Source: Utricularia gibba
Lineage: Eukaryota > Streptophyta > Magnoliopsida > Lamiales > Lentibulariaceae
Assembly (NCBI GenBank): GCA_002189035.1
Contig: NEEC01000004.1
Location: 1 to 64,000, forward strand
Length of the DNA stretch: 64,000 nucleotides
Direction: 5' to 3'
Part shown: in pieces, positions 1-13,219 of the stretch
Numbering within the stretch: the first letter of the stretch is position 1
Layout of the letters: each line of letters opens with the position of its first letter
Made by a program: the position numbers and the translations under genes
Notes under the pieces: model-generated
Told to the model about the DNA's origin: nothing
The model's database searches: none
What the model saw: only the letters and a program-made list of their open reading frames with translations

Positions 1-604
1 GCAAAAGCTCCTTGAGCAATTTGAGGTTACCGCCCTCGCGGCGGCATGAAGAGCCCTATTCATGATTTCCAGCCTGTACGCCGACGGAATCGCGTCCCCG
101 ATTTGGTCCCCAAGGCGAGGAAAGGCCGCGAAATCGAGAACAATTCTGAAGACCTCCGTATTTTTGCTCCTCGCGGCGGCGTAAAGAATATCCGTAACCC
201 CATATTCACCTTCCCGAACACCAATAACGGATCTCGCCCCAATAGTTCCTGTACAAAACCCAAATCCCCGCAGAAGCCGCCGTGTAAAGAAGCCAACCGC
301 CATATCCGCCACCATTTAATGGATCCTTCCCCTCTTTGCCCTGACACTCAATCAATAGATTCCTCGCCACCTCCGACCTGCACTTGGCGACATTCTGAAA
401 CTGCGCCTCGTCGTCCCAAACAGTCTCCAGTCTCCGGATTCTGCGAAGGGACGTCAGTTTGATGAGGTTGTTAGCGTCCAGTCGGATAAGTTCACGCACG
501 ACGTCGTAATGCCCATTCGCCGCCGCCCAATCCACCGGAGACACGTACCACCACTGGTCCCCCGTGCTCTCCCATCTCAGCGGAAAGTTCATGGGCAGAG
601 ACAT
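1..604 (-). CDS. Ankyrin-repeat family protein, 5' part; runs off the left edge; reading frame broken three times
   Basis: The start ATG is at 604. The first ~110 residues read in one frame and include the ankyrin-like segment PVDWAAANGHYDVVRELI and then GGWLLYTAASAG. From there the conserved reading continues only by changing frame at C runs 266-269, 213-215 and 33-35 (G runs on the coding strand). Each change is repaired by one extra base. After repair the frames give recognisable ankyrin repeats (DLGFVQELLGRDPLLVFG, then a LYAAARSKN-type repeat, then an ALHAAARGG-type repeat). Ankyrin repeats are protein-binding helix-turn-helix units, and this plant subfamily has no settled biochemical role that I can name. 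The rest of the gene lies left of the window. The gene could be a young pseudogene, but three one-base losses all at homopolymers within 240 bp point to consensus errors. Family assignment is firm; the subfamily is not named. Confidence 0.75.
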
Positions 605-2723
605 TTTCTCTCCGTGGTGCTGGTGATGAATCGAAAAGGTTCAACAAGGCAACCGCTGGCGCTGGCTGCACAAATCCGATCGCCCCCACTTTAATGACCA
701 ATTAAGTGCATGATGTGTAAGATACGTCAGATTTCCTTTCAATTACTTTCCCCCTTACAAAACGGATAAGAAAAGAAAACTTCCAAAGTCCTCCGGTCAC
801 TTTTGGGCGGCGGCTGCCGGAAAGGCCACCGGTAGTCCCCCACCCGCACCACTTTATTGCTTGATAACTGCCTATCCCTTATCTGCACAATTTGTGCATT
901 ATTTATTATTTTTTAACTTTTAATTCGATTAAAAAAAGGTTAAATAACAAATTAGTGATTCCAAATAAATAAATGCGAGATTTTTTAATTGAATGGGATA
1001 TTCTCCAATGGCATCATGCCGCCTGCCTGCCATTTGCAATAAAGTTACTTTATACCAATTCTCAAAAGTACCCCCGACATTTCCACGTGGGGCACGGGGT
1101 AAATATTCCCAAACCGGGTTCGGAGTTTGTTATGAACCGGGAATAAGACATATATGTATATATATATTAATAATATTATGATATATTTAATTATAATGGA
1201 TAAATAATCACATTAAATAATAATATATATTAATTGTATGTAAATTAAAATACACTATATGAACTTTAATGGAGGACCAAACATTATTTAATTAAATTTA
1301 TGATGCGTGTTTTTGCATGATTGGTGGTTGCCGTGTCTTAATAAAAAGGGGCGAGGAGCACGTGATCCCCTCCCACCTCTAAACCTGTCGACGATGAACC
1401 ACTTCGCCGGCCCCAAATTCATCACAATCCTGCCCTAATTCCTCGCTTCTGATCTATGAAAACGAGATGGGATTAGTCGAAAACTTGTGAAGCAGAAAAT
1501 GCCCGCCCGATGTGATGGAAAAAGCAGGAATGAAGAAGACGACGAGGAGGGGGCGGGCCCCTTGCCTTTAGGACAAGTCGCAACCGAGCGTGGGACGTGT
1601 CGCATTCTCTCGGATCGGGGGCACAGCCGTCGGATGACAGGAGCTGGCTAGTGGTAAGTAATCTCAGCCGCAACCGCAACCGCAACCGCAAGCAAGCCGC
1701 GCTGTCCTAGGGAGAAATGGATGCTCCGAGCGCCATGTGCTCCTAAAGCATGCTTCCCTTCTTTTGTGCACTGTGTCCATGTGGCCTGCACTCGCCTTGC
1801 GCTGAACGAATCGAATGCCATTTATTGGATACACGACTCCTCTGTATCAGAATTATTGACAGTGGGGTTGGGCAGTGCTCATTCTGACACACGGTAACAT
1901 GTTTTCAGACGACGACATTGAACACATCCAGTTTAACTTCTGCTGAGGATGTTTTCAGGGACTACACTCGCTTGCTGGAATTAACGCCATAGCCTTACAG
2001 TGAAATTCGATGGGCTCGTGAGTGTTTAATTTTTAAAAATGGGTTAAGGTCCAATTCTCCCCATGGACTTGGCCCACACTTTCCCATGACTGGTTTTTGA
2101 TGGGGCTCCGATAAGAGATGATCGGAATAAAAAAAGAAAGCATGTTGACTAGAATACTGGTAAGTTCCACGGACAATGACACGTGATGGTTCAGAAAGAC
2201 ACGGCAGAAGACCCACAAAGCTGGGACTTCATCTTGGTTGAGAGCCTCACCTTGGTGAAGAGCCAGTCTGTCTGTCGGCAGCCGTGGACTCGCATCACAC
2301 AGAAGGGGAGATCAAGAGGGGTAAACCTTGCAAGCTGGCGAAGAATCAAAGGGCTGCGCCGAGCTGGGTGAATAGAGTGCAGCAAGTGGTGCTCCAAAGT
2401 TTCCTGGGATCACACCTCACAGATAAATGGTTCTCGTGGTTAGGCTGAACAGTGCAAGAGTCACTTCAGGGGGTTCTCTGCGCAGGCACACTCCTCGCAG
2501 CTTTCTGGTCACATCTCATGCTACTCATCTCGCATTTCATGTCTTCTGCTACGTCTTCCGAATCCCCTTTACAGCACGGCGATAGTAATCTCTTTCGCAA
2601 GAACAACTATGGATGGTAATCTGTCTCTCCACAGCTGAATAGGGGCATCAGTATTTATGAGAAATCCATGCCAAGTAACTCCGTTCGCAGGAAAACCAGG
2701 CTTCGGGGAACCAGCTTACTTGT
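605..2723. other. Intergenic stretch, no gene supported
   Basis: This is the upstream region of the ankyrin gene and the downstream region of the F-box gene. It is AT-rich at 870-1320, then has higher GC from 1340. It contains an isolated G-box core CACGTG at 1359-1364 and a short CAACCG repeat (listed separately). All open frames here are short and lack family resemblance, codon bias or splice context. Confidence 0.6.
1667..1691. repeat. CAACCG hexamer microsatellite, about four units
   Basis: CAACCG repeats nearly perfectly across 1667-1691. On the minus strand it reads as an artificial Arg-Leu run, which explains the spurious open frame there. It lies in an intergenic region with no known role. 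Confidence 0.85.
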
Positions 2724-4502
2724 TCATATCAACAAACAGATGGAATATAACATACTGATCATGCTTCTAGCAACGATGTCACCCCTGAATGTGGCAACAA
2801 CAGAAACTAGGCACTCCCAAGTCATATCCGTTAAGGTCCAGCAGGGGATGCAAAGTGGCTCCAGAAAAAAGGTTTCCACATATGGTCTGTCCACCAAACA
2901 GCAGCCGCAGTGGACACATCGAGGAATGCAGCATATGCAAGCTCTGCAGACGGTGGAATTGATCTTGGCTGGGCAGTTCTCTGCAGGACAGTCATACACT
3001 TGACTAGGCCGCTGACATCTTGGACATATTTCAATGTCTATAACACGCTCATCTTCCAGGGAAAGATACACTTCTCCATCACGAAAAAATCTTGGTTTAT
3101 AGTTTTCACATTGCCTTTTCCCATTATCACCTAAAAGAAGCTTAAAATCATTGAAGAGCTGTTCTGTCAAACCATTTAGGTTGCCAATCCTCAACTTTTT
3201 TATACCCGGCTGGGCAGCAGAGTTGAAGATCTTTATTGTCTCATAAACACTTCCAACAGTGAGTTTCATACATCCTGCCACATTTAACTGCACCACAAAA
3301 GTAGATACCATATTAGAACTCCTCGCTAGAGAACATATCCTGGTGTAGAAATAGGATGAAACTTGTTCCAATAAATTCTAAGGCTTGAAAAACTAATATA
3401 ATAACGGTGACAAGCCTTAAGATTTTTTAAATCTTCTTATCTGCAAAGCGATTCATAAATAAAACGTGTAGTAACATTAATGACCAATTATTCTTAAATC
3501 CATGCATCACCAGCGATATAAGAAATTAAGAATGGCATGTGGTAACAGCAACATCGACAAACACAAAGCGCCTTCCATATATTTAATTTAAAAAAGGAAG
3601 AAGTAAAGAAAAGGAAACAGTAATCATTAAAAAAGAGATCTTGGAAACATAGTCAGACCTTGGTCAGTCGTGCATTGGCTTGGAGTACGTGTCTCAGACC
3701 AGAAATAGTGATTTTCGGACACTTCACAAGGCTCAAGCTGTGAAGTGTACCCTGAGCTCTATTTGTTAGTTTCAAAAGAGCACTATCTGTAATCAAATCA
3801 GAAAAAGGATGGCCAATAGCAATATTTCTCCAAAGGGAGGATTATCCCGAACAGCATCATTCAATCTCTTGCAAATGCGTTCAACTGTAAACAACTCCTT
3901 GATGCTAAGATAGCCAAGAGAAAAAGTATAGCATCCACCTGAGAACCTTCCTCATCAGAACTGAAACTCCTCCTATCGTCATGTTCACACTTTTCACAAT
4001 CAAATAGCATAAAATCCTTCATTTCACTAGAGAGTGACTTGTGATCACTGCTTGCTTCATCTTCCTCGTGCATCATTGAATCAGCATCGACCACCACATT
4101 TTTTATTTCCTCTTCAGGAGTAGGCAAACTAAAATTGACTTTTGCAACACATTCATCATCTTCGAATCCATCTTCAATAGTACCCCTATCTTTCTCCTTC
4201 TGGGATGTTTGCAACCCAAAATCCTTGATCCAATCACCAACAGAAGACACAGTGGTCTCTATACTGAAATCCATCCCAAAAGGATCCACAGGGAGACTGA
4301 TGTTGAAATCTATAGTAAAATCGTTGGGTAAATTTATGCTCACCTCCATTCCAAAAGGATCGCTAGGCAGCAAATCATCGAAATTGAAGGAATCCCCATC
4401 TAATTTTGTATCCTCACCATTCACCGAATTCTTTATTTCAGGATCTCTTCGTTCCTGCTTTAAACACCGCCCACTCACATTCTCCTCTAGATGTACCACC
4501 AT
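2724..4502 (-). CDS. SKIP14: F-box protein SKIP14-like, two exons, two one-base frame breaks in exon 1
   Basis: F-box proteins recruit substrates to SCF ubiquitin ligases through SKP1/ASK. Exon 1 is 4502-3659 and exon 2 is 3287-2724, with a GT-AG intron (phase 0). The N-terminus has two acidic copies of a (L)P(S/V)DPFGM motif. The F-box-like part reads GYLGIKELFTVERICKRLND, then an LW..I segment and leucine-rich text (LHSLSLVKCPKITISGL). The C-terminus has a Cys-rich zinc-binding-like region (ICPRCQ, YDCPAENCP, CRACICCIPRCVHCG, LCIPCW) typical of plant SKIP14. The frame is lost at A run 3921-3925 and at G/A run 3832-3837. Restoring one base at each gives 1410 nt (469 residues), close to the family length of ~450. 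I chose MVVHLEENV as the start because the frame further upstream opens only with TTG. Annotation of the family is strong; the breaks look technical. Confidence 0.85.
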
Positions 4503-5363
4503 ATCTTGCCCACTTGAAAAGACAAAAACAAGACGGAGCAAAATTTACACCGATGGCCAGAATGACACTAGAAAGACCCGATTTTCAACTCCAAACCCTC
4601 AAACAAAGAACAATTCGGCTGCAACCCCTTTCCATACGGCCAATGAACCACGAAAAATCGGCTCCAATCTTTCTCCTTTTTCCAAAATACCAGATCCTCA
4701 ATCCGAAATGGATAAAACCCAAAAACAATCACGGTAACGGACGACAGAACTCCACAAGGGCAAAGCAATAAATGGATACGAGAACCATCGAACGAACACG
4801 CAAACAAAAAAAAAAAAAAACGAACACGAAATCAGGCAGCGGACTCCGCTATTTCTGCTGCGCATACAAATCCAATAACAGGTTTGCCCTTTGAAACGCT
4901 CAATGCAGCGGAATGGTGGCAGAATACCACCGAAAAAGCGCCTTAAATGAACGCAGACGTTCGAATAGCGCCCAAACCGGAAGAAAAGAGCGAATTCAGA
5001 GGAATTAGGTTGTCATCGTGGGACGAGACGCGAGACGCGTGGAATCCTTTAGAAAATTGATGAGAATATAATTTTTATCATTAGTTTTGACTGATTTATT
5101 CAAATTAATTTATTCTCCACAATTAATTACTAAAGAATCAAAACACTCACAAACTCGGTCAAATTAAAAAAAAAAATCAGTCACTTTTAGGATATTTAAA
5201 ATAAATAAGTAATTTTGACCAATTCTGATTTCGAATCTACTCTCTCATCAAATAATAAATAAATAAATAAATGCCATTGTTGTAGTATTAAGTAACTGAG
5301 GGGAAAAAGCAGTCAGCTTCAAAAATGATTGAAAATCAGATAAGAGGAACTCTCAAAAAATGT
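4503..5363. other. Intergenic, SKIP14 promoter and PGAP1 3' flank
   Basis: It holds an A-rich tract at 4805-4820, an (AAAT)n-like run at about 5252-5272, and AT-rich sequence. No coding feature is supported. The antisense open frames over 4135-4770 are shadows of SKIP14 exon 1 and its leader. Confidence 0.6.
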
Positions 5364-8300
5364 TCAGTGGGAGTGTTTTTTGGATCTGTGGCGCGTCTCT
5401 CCCGTTTTGTTTCTGTGCCTCGTCCCCATGATCCTACAGCTGAATGAGAGCACTCCAACTGCCGCCATTGCATAGAACACTCTGTAGGGAGCTGATGCCA
5501 AGGCGCACACAAAGCAGAAATGTCCGGCCAGGAGATAGCAGACAAGCCTCACTCTGAGCTCCCACCGGGGAGTCACCTGCGTTCCCAACGAAAATGGACC
5601 TGATTCGGGGATAGAATGGCTCAAGCCATGGAGAATGATGCCGATACAAAGTGTAGAATCCTCGAGAGGAGGCAGGGTTTTGCCAGTTCCGGCACGCTGC
5701 AAATAGGGGAAGGATTGTTTAAATGTTGTAGTATGGTAGTGCATGTGGGAGATTTCATGTACCTGAAACCTGGCCACGAGAGAAGGTAGAAGCATAAGGA
5801 ATCCGAGTAAATGCAGGAGAAGTATGCCATGTTGGTGGTGAAAGATCTCCAACTGAGTTTCATTGTAGCTCCTTGCAGATTCTGAACTGGCAATACCATC
5901 TGTATCAGATATATTGTTATCGCCCTCGTTTTGAGATGCATAAAGCTGCTCATTGGTACAACGGCTGCGAAGTGAAGCCATCAGAGAACTGTGTACAGAC
6001 AGGCAATATCAGAAACGGGCGACAGGATTGAGGTCAATGAATCTAAGTGCTAAGGAATAAAAATAAGCTGATGCCTGGAGAGAGCGCCATGGCACTGTGA
6101 AGCATGTGACAAGAGTAATGCAAAGAGACCCAACGCTGGATGTACAAGACAGATGAGGACTATGGCAATGGCACTGGTAAAATGGATCGCATTCATTCTG
6201 AGTACTCTTATAATCTGCACAAATGAAAAAATGAAGATTTGTACAATCAAATCTGGATAATCCAGTAACATTCCTAAACGAGATGGGCGGAAACATCCAT
6301 AAAAATAAATTCTACATAAGGTTACCTTTACTGATACGAATCTGAACCAAAAATTGATAAGCCATCGAACACAAGGAAAACTCATATTCCCTTCCTTTAA
6401 CTGCCAACTGCATTTTTTTTTAATCCAAAGGATCTCATTCATTTGATTACAAAATAATAATGGAACGGCATGCAATGAAGTGCATGAACACAAGGAAGAA
6501 TAAAAACATGTGCTGATGTACAGATCGACTAACCTTTTCTTTATTGATACATGGAAATTTCCGGAGACAAAGAAAAACAATTGGGAGAGTAGTGTTAGCA
6601 AAACTACTATGCCATTTGCAACAATATAGCATAGGATTGAAACAATACAAAAGGTTGTAGTTGGAGGTGAAGAGTGAAAGATGAGAAAAGATAAGAGCAA
6701 AATGAGAGCAATGGGAATTGCAACGAGGAGCAAAAATGTCCTTGAGTTGCTCATATTTGATTCAATAGCAGAAAGAACTGAAGGTATAGGCTTATCAAGA
6801 TCCCGTGCATAAGTCTGGCACATCAGAGCAAAAAAGATGACTGCAAAGCAAAGTCCACATATCTGCATGGTTTTTGATCCATTAGAGAAATAATGAAAGC
6901 AACTCAGAGAATTTGCAAAGAAGAGAAACATACATTTAACAGTAATATGTGCCAAAAGTAAATGGGTAGGAAAGTGAAATAAAATATAACGCCTCATTTT
7001 GAAGTTTTGAGAAATAGCGGTTAAAAAATTCAGACCCATGAACCAGAATGAAGTCTATGATGGTAAAGAGCTTTAAATATTACCCTTGGAAAATATAACA
7101 TCAAGAATCTACCCACTGCGCTACCAAGAGAAACACCAAAAGTAGCTTTATATGAACAGAGTGGATCAGCCTGCAGATGTCAGGGAACCAAAAACTATTA
7201 GGATGAGCACAAGGAATACTAAGAAACCCAAAAACAGATGGAGGTTTCCTTGTTAAATGAAAAGATTAACGGTGAGTACAAGTATCAGCACAGTTGTTTT
7301 GTCAGTGTCTTGAGAAGAAGTCAAAAAGCCAGGAGAAGAATCCACAACAAGTGTCTCAGACTGCAAATTTGGGTAGACATGCAAACCAGATGTTCCATCC
7401 CAAGCAAGTGCCACAGGGGGGAAACAGCGAAGTTTACAGAGTTCTGCACCGAAAACATAAGTCACGGGAGGAGGAATAAAAAGAAAGGAAGTGATAGATT
7501 CTATAGGGACTATGACCCCGTCAGAACTATTGAGTCCTTCAACCCACTTAGGACTCAATATACAGTTTTTTATTTCTCTATTAATCTTTATAAGTTCCAA
7601 ACAAACATTGATCACTAAGGGAACTCATAACTCATGAGGGTGAATAAACACTCACTATTAACTCATCAATCACCTGATTCTTCCACAACATAATCATTCT
7701 TCTTAATTCCACATCCAGTTGTTGTTAGGGATAATGAAAGAGGTAGCAGACCAATGCTAATAGAGAGCATAATATTTACAGCAAGAGGATGATCCTCCTC
7801 CATATTCAAATCCTGAAAACCAAAAGTAATCAGGTTTTATCCTATACCAGATTAATGTAGCAAACAGGTTCATCTTTGTAACTATCATTAAGAATTGAAA
7901 GCAGAACCTTCTCTGAGTATAACGTCTGAAACAGCATGCTGGGGAAAATATGTGGTTTCCACCGTTGGTTTCAAAAAACTGTCCTATTCCCATTGAAGCT
8001 GCTGGCGGAGGTCCACCTGAAACAACCTGAGAACAGAATTTAAGATCTAACATTTGGAGGCTGAGTAATAGGGCAGGAATCCTGTTAGTTTAAGGGACAG
8101 AGTGATGCCATTACATAGTGAAGCTATGAATATTTCAGTAAAGTCATTGGTTTTCATTCAGTCAACTCACGTGGTAAGATTTCTATGCTTAACTTGCTTC
8201 AAAAGCAAATAGCATCCAAATTTTTTTGTTCTTTGATTTTTTATTTTTTATTATTATTTTTTTTTTTGTGATACGCATGCCAACCTCAGTAAACGACTAA

Positions 8301-11300
8301 AAATATTTAAAATCTTGGGACAGCTTTATAAAATTATACAAGAAAATTATGTCTTATGGAACCTGAAAAATGGGACGTCCATTAGGAAAAAAAACCAGCA
8401 ATTATCAATCAAGATATGTGTAAAAACTTCAAAGATGAGATGTACCAGATGAGCCACTGAAATTGTCAGGAACCTGAAGCCATCCATGTCCTGAGGATCC
8501 AACCAAAAAACAGCAGAAGGAGGGGCTTGCTCTGTTTGGCTGCCTGGCTCAATCTTGCGGAATAAGCACAAGAAGTCAAGGCCAAGAGTACCCTAAGTCT
8601 CTTATGGAAGAGAATAATGTGATAGGCCATACCTGCTTGGGAGAAGGTCGGGAGGGAATTGGGACCATTTTTGATGTGATATCAACGACGCCTTTTTTCG
8701 AAAAAGATATTGAAGCTGAAGTATTTCTTTCAGGCCAGAGATGGAGCCTTACACCAGAACAAGGTGAAAGGTTTGTGACAAAAACAAAGTGGTTTTTCCT
8801 ACCTGGATCCTGTACGATAATCTCTTTGAATCCTTCTTAAATGAAGACACCATACTATTATGAAAGGAAATTTTTGGTCCTCTTTTAGATTGATGGTTCA
8901 AATGTATATCATATGAAATTTCGTTGATAAATAAGAATCTCTAAAAATTTTGAAGTGGATTTTTAAGACAAATTTCGCATTGCAAGACTATCATGACTCA
9001 AAGTAATAAAGAATAAAAAAAAAGATGATGAACACACTAACTGAACTTTACCAGTTTCTCAAAGTCCAACCACCGTCTTCTTCCATCCCTTGCCAAAATA
9101 ATGAGTGTCTTTATTTGGATGTGAATGTCTCTTTGTTTCCCATCTTCAATCCAGTGAGCATTATTCGGGCATTTTGGGGCATCAGAAATCCTCAAGTCTG
9201 ATTTATTTTAAAATGTCTAGGAGTTCTTAAAGAGTATCATACCACAAATATGAAGAATATAACGAAAATTACAAGACTCCAATTAGAGGCAGAGTAGCGT
9301 ATATAAAAGCCAAAAGGGATGAACGAGATTAGCATAAATAAAACCAGGAAACCATAAATGAGGAGCCTCAAGTCTTGTAAACACTGGTTGACCATATAAT
9401 GGGGATAAATAGCAGATTGAAGTATTTTTCAGGTAAGCTTCACATTAAATTACCCGGAATTAATCGTGCATTATTTGAAAGATTGTTGGTCTTTTGGGCC
9501 AGGTGTGGTTGCCACTTTGAGATGAAGCTTCTTGGGATTCCATTCTGAAGCATTTTGGAAAAAATTCCAAGTCTTTTCTCTGCATCAGCGATAGGTTGGC
9601 CTGTCTTCATATCTATCAAGCTGAGGAGAGTGTGTGAGACCTGCATTTACAGTAGGAATTCCAGATCAACGAATCTAGTGAAAAAGACAAGTTCAGTTAA
9701 TTGAAAATAACTTACCTGCACGACAAGCTGATTGCACCACAAGATAACCTGATGCTCCATTGACAACCAAACATTTTTCATACTCATGCTGCTGATCATA
9801 AATCCATGGGTTTCTGGAACAATTCCTTCAAGGGACTCCAAATTTGCACGAACCTAGGATCATAACGGCAATCTAAAACCATCTACTTCTATTTTTCAGG
9901 ATCAATAGAGCAAACCACATACTTGATGCCAAAAATTTTCAAATTGAAACAGTAACAGAAAATCCAAATGTTATTACCCGGTGAACACTTCACGTTCTCC
10001 AATATTTACCTGATAATCATTATGGCCACTAGAGATTGAGATGACAACAACATGAGAAAGGATGGGATCAGAAACGTAATATCCAGTGTTAGAGATCTGA
10101 GCCTTGTATCCTTTCCTCCATTCCAGATTCACACGTTTATAGTACTGGGCCAACGATGGTTGGAAAGCCACAGGAGGAGATCTGCATAAAAATGAGGAAA
10201 AACCATGAAAACCTGCAGGACAATGATAAACTGAAAATTTATTTTTTGAGATTCCATGTTTACTGGTGTGGACTTGAAAGTGTCACTATCGTTTCAACTG
10301 CATTCTTCCTCAAGTTCGGGTGCACTAAAGCAGCCCTTGCAACAAAACCACCCATAGAATGGCCGACTAATATCACACTTTTGGGTGGGCTACCAACAAC
10401 AGAAGCACCTTCTTTTCTTCGAGCATCATGGGATTCCTTATACTGATCCAAGATCTACATGCAGGACCATGACAGGAACGTAAACAAAGGTGACAGGATT
10501 AGCAGCATGAAGTTTTTTCTAACTTGGGATGTATAAAACGATTCCAGAACTTCTTCAAGGAAAGACAATTATTGAATGTGTGTGAGAGAGAGAGAGAGCA
10601 GTACTCTGTTGATGGAGTACACTACATATTCTGCATGTTCTTGAACTATATGAACATCCAGCGCAGAGTGTTCACCTTCAAGATCAACAGCAAACCAATC
10701 TAGCCTAGTATTATATATGTTGGGTAACGATATGTTCTTCAAGCTGGCACCCACTCCAGCCACAAAACTTGTGGAAGCGTGGAATGAGTTTGATTCAAGT
10801 GGTCCAGCGTGATACGCCCTATCTGATTCTGCTCCGAGGGATCTGACCTATGCCATTGCCAAAAAACATGAATAATGGTTCACCTCTTTGGGTTAGCGTG
10901 GTTGTCCAATATAAAATTTCATCTGCGGATCACTAAAAATTCTCAAAGAATACGAAAATGCCTTTGGATTACACAGCCATCGCGTAATTACATCAAAAAA
11001 AGTTTCCTCAAGCAGTTGCACACCTGTTTGTAGCTTCCACCATTTCCAGGGATAAACAAAACAGGAACGCCATTAAGTTTTTTAATGTGATCACTGAAAT
11101 CAATCCTTCTCCAGCCCTCATGGTATAAGTACAAACCATACTTCTTATAAGCACCATTTTCCGCCATAGGTATTGGAATGTATGTTGGATACATGTACGT
11201 CATGACACAACCATTTGAAATCGGCTTCGACAAATTGTACAGCCCCACGATTCCAATCCATAGGCAAATGATGACAACAAGAGCCAATCTTAATTTCTTC

Positions 11301-11338
11301 TTAGAAGGTCTCAGATCTGAGACACCTCTATCTGCCAT
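5364..11338 (-). CDS. PGAP1: GPI inositol-deacylase, PGAP1-like, many exons
   Basis: PGAP1 removes the inositol-linked acyl chain from GPI anchors in the ER, which allows GPI-anchored proteins to exit. The ATG is at 11338 (MADRGVSDLRPSKKKLRL), followed by a membrane segment (VVIICLWIGIVGLYNL) and the oxyanion-side motif VLFIPGNGGSYKQ. Exon 2 (10847 to ~10609) gives VRSLGAESDRA, and exon 3 carries the lipase nucleophile motif GHSMGG (about 10350-10370). Later exons include SISSGHNDYQ, VPETHGFMISSMSM, LHLWPERN, AVFWLDPQDMDGFRFL and CFPPVALAWDGTSGLHV. The last third is a chain of hydrophobic membrane spans, as in the ~1100-residue plant proteins. All exons examined keep frame. One intron, 6074-5989, has a GC donor. 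A (GA)n tract lies in the intron near 10587-10599. Internal exon borders were not all resolved. Identification is firm. Confidence 0.92.
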
Positions 11339-12420
11339 CTTCACTGATCACGAGCACACAGTTGAGTAATTGTTCATCCTACAACAACCACCAAGAGTTG
11401 AAATTGCCCATAGAAAATGGATGGTCGCAATACCAACTCCCGTGAAGTACAAAACAAGAATGGGCTAGTAATATCCATCATGAGCCATGGAGAACACCTC
11501 CCAAACACGACGAGACATCGCACAAGATTATAAGAACGACGAAAATGCATAGAATATTACCTAAAAAACTTGAACGAAAACACGAAACGAAACTACCTAA
11601 AAGAGAGAACTGAATTCATCCTTAGCGTCGAGGTGAAGATCGAGAACAGACAGAAGCGGGCGCGGTAAATAATTTTTTAACCGCGATGGAAGTTAATCAG
11701 TCACAGTTAAACAATTCAAAACACGGCCCCTATTGAAACAGTAAAAAGTCTTGTATTGTTTCCGAATATTTATTCGAACTATTTATACTTTCTTAAAAAT
11801 ATAAATTAGAAATAGAAATAATTTATAGAAATAGTAATGCTGTTACTTTTAATTTTTACTGTTAGTATAATTTGATTTTAGAAATATTTCTACTATAATT
11901 AAAAATATAAATTAATTATGTTTCCTGCGAAAATTATTTTTGTTATTTTAAAAGTAAAAATATTATCCAGAAATATTCAATAACATTGATTTAGTATTCT
12001 ATTTTTAAAAATTTCTAAAAATACTCAAATTCCAATGTTTACGAAAAAACTAATCGTACTGAACAGCGGTTGAGTTCATAGTTCTGAACTGCATTTCAAC
12101 TTCGTCTTCTTCATCTAACAACAGTTCTTTCTTTAACGTTTGAATTTCAAGTTCTAAGTAACTGAGCAGGAGACAGAGGAAACATCCCCCACCGAAATCT
12201 GGAAAGTTCATGTGCTGAACATTCAATAATGTTATGTTTTGGATTTTGTTTTTGCTTTGCTCCCTCCAGTTTTTGAGGCTGTGCATCTCTCAGTTGTATG
12301 CAACAACCTGACCTTAATGTAGGTTCATCTTGTTTAATTCATGGTTTTTCCTACGCCTCTGCTGTACCCAATGAAGCCACACAGACAACCAACGACACAA
12401 ACAAACAAATACACCCTTTA
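11339..12420. other. PGAP1 upstream region and AT-rich spacer
   Basis: 11339-11690 is probably PGAP1 leader and promoter. 11700-12050 is very AT-rich with no coding signal. 12050-12420 has only unsupported short frames. Confidence 0.5.
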
Positions 12421-13025
12421 ATTCTTCTGGAAATCTGTGGCGTCTCCACGTTTTCCAGAGCTATTGCAGTTTGAAAATGCTAAGAATCGTTTAGTCCTGG
12501 TGATGCATGACAGAGTCCTTTTCATAGGAGAGGTGGTCAGCATTTTCATCATCACACAAGAAGTATGTGGAAGCTTCTGATGCTTTAGCATCAAAAAATG
12601 AAGATGCACATCTTCATAATTTGAAAGATGTTATGGCCTATTCTGATAGCCATGTTTCAACTGCTCCTATTGATGGAAGTGGGCAAAATGATCATATTGA
12701 AAATCACGAAGAAGACTTGACCAAGCAGAATCCTCTTAGTGAGCCTCGAGTAAAGAAGACTTCTCTTAATGAGCAAAGAGAATGTAGATGGATCAAAAAA
12801 GAAATGGAAAGGCTTTTTCTAAAGGTGAAATCCATCCATCTCAAGCCCACCATTGGTATTCAACATGAGACCTCAAATGGATTGAGAAGAATTCCTGGCA
12901 CGTGGCTTTTGTCTTTACGCCAAGAACCGAAACCGTTACCTTATGTTATCGGGGCCCACCCCATGTTAGAACGCGACCTTATTTTTTTTGGTTACCGAAA
13001 GAGGAAAAAAAAACATGAACAATGA
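12421..13025 (+). other. Unresolved possible gene fragment
   Basis: A frame from about 12547 to 13025 reads KKYVEASDALASKNEDA, then an acidic/polar stretch, then a Lys/Arg-rich end, with a stop at 13023-13025. Just upstream a different frame (12438-12570) reads RFPELLQFENAKNRLVLVM, which looks protein-like. No ATG in good context, family match or clean splice pair joins them. It could be the relic of a gene whose other exons are lost, or one interrupted by frame damage. I do not recognise the family and assign no function. Confidence 0.2.
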
Positions 13026-13219
13026 ATAAGAATTACCAAAATTGGAAAAATGAAAATAGTTTTCCATAGAAAACTAATATAAAAATAACAGGAAATTATT
13101 TCCGTAAATAAAAAAAGCTTGAGCTAGGGTTTGCTTGTATTTATTTATTTATTCGCCCACCCTGACAACAGACTCATTTCACAAAATCGAAACTAAACTA
13201 ATCTTCTGCAAAAATTGGT

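Noticed and set aside
1473..1691. Arg-Leu repeat protein
   Set aside because: Product of the CAACCG microsatellite; no ATG in good context.
4135..4771. Plus-strand open frames of 120-200 codons
   Set aside because: They are antisense to SKIP14 exon 1 and its leader and mirror its codon bias.
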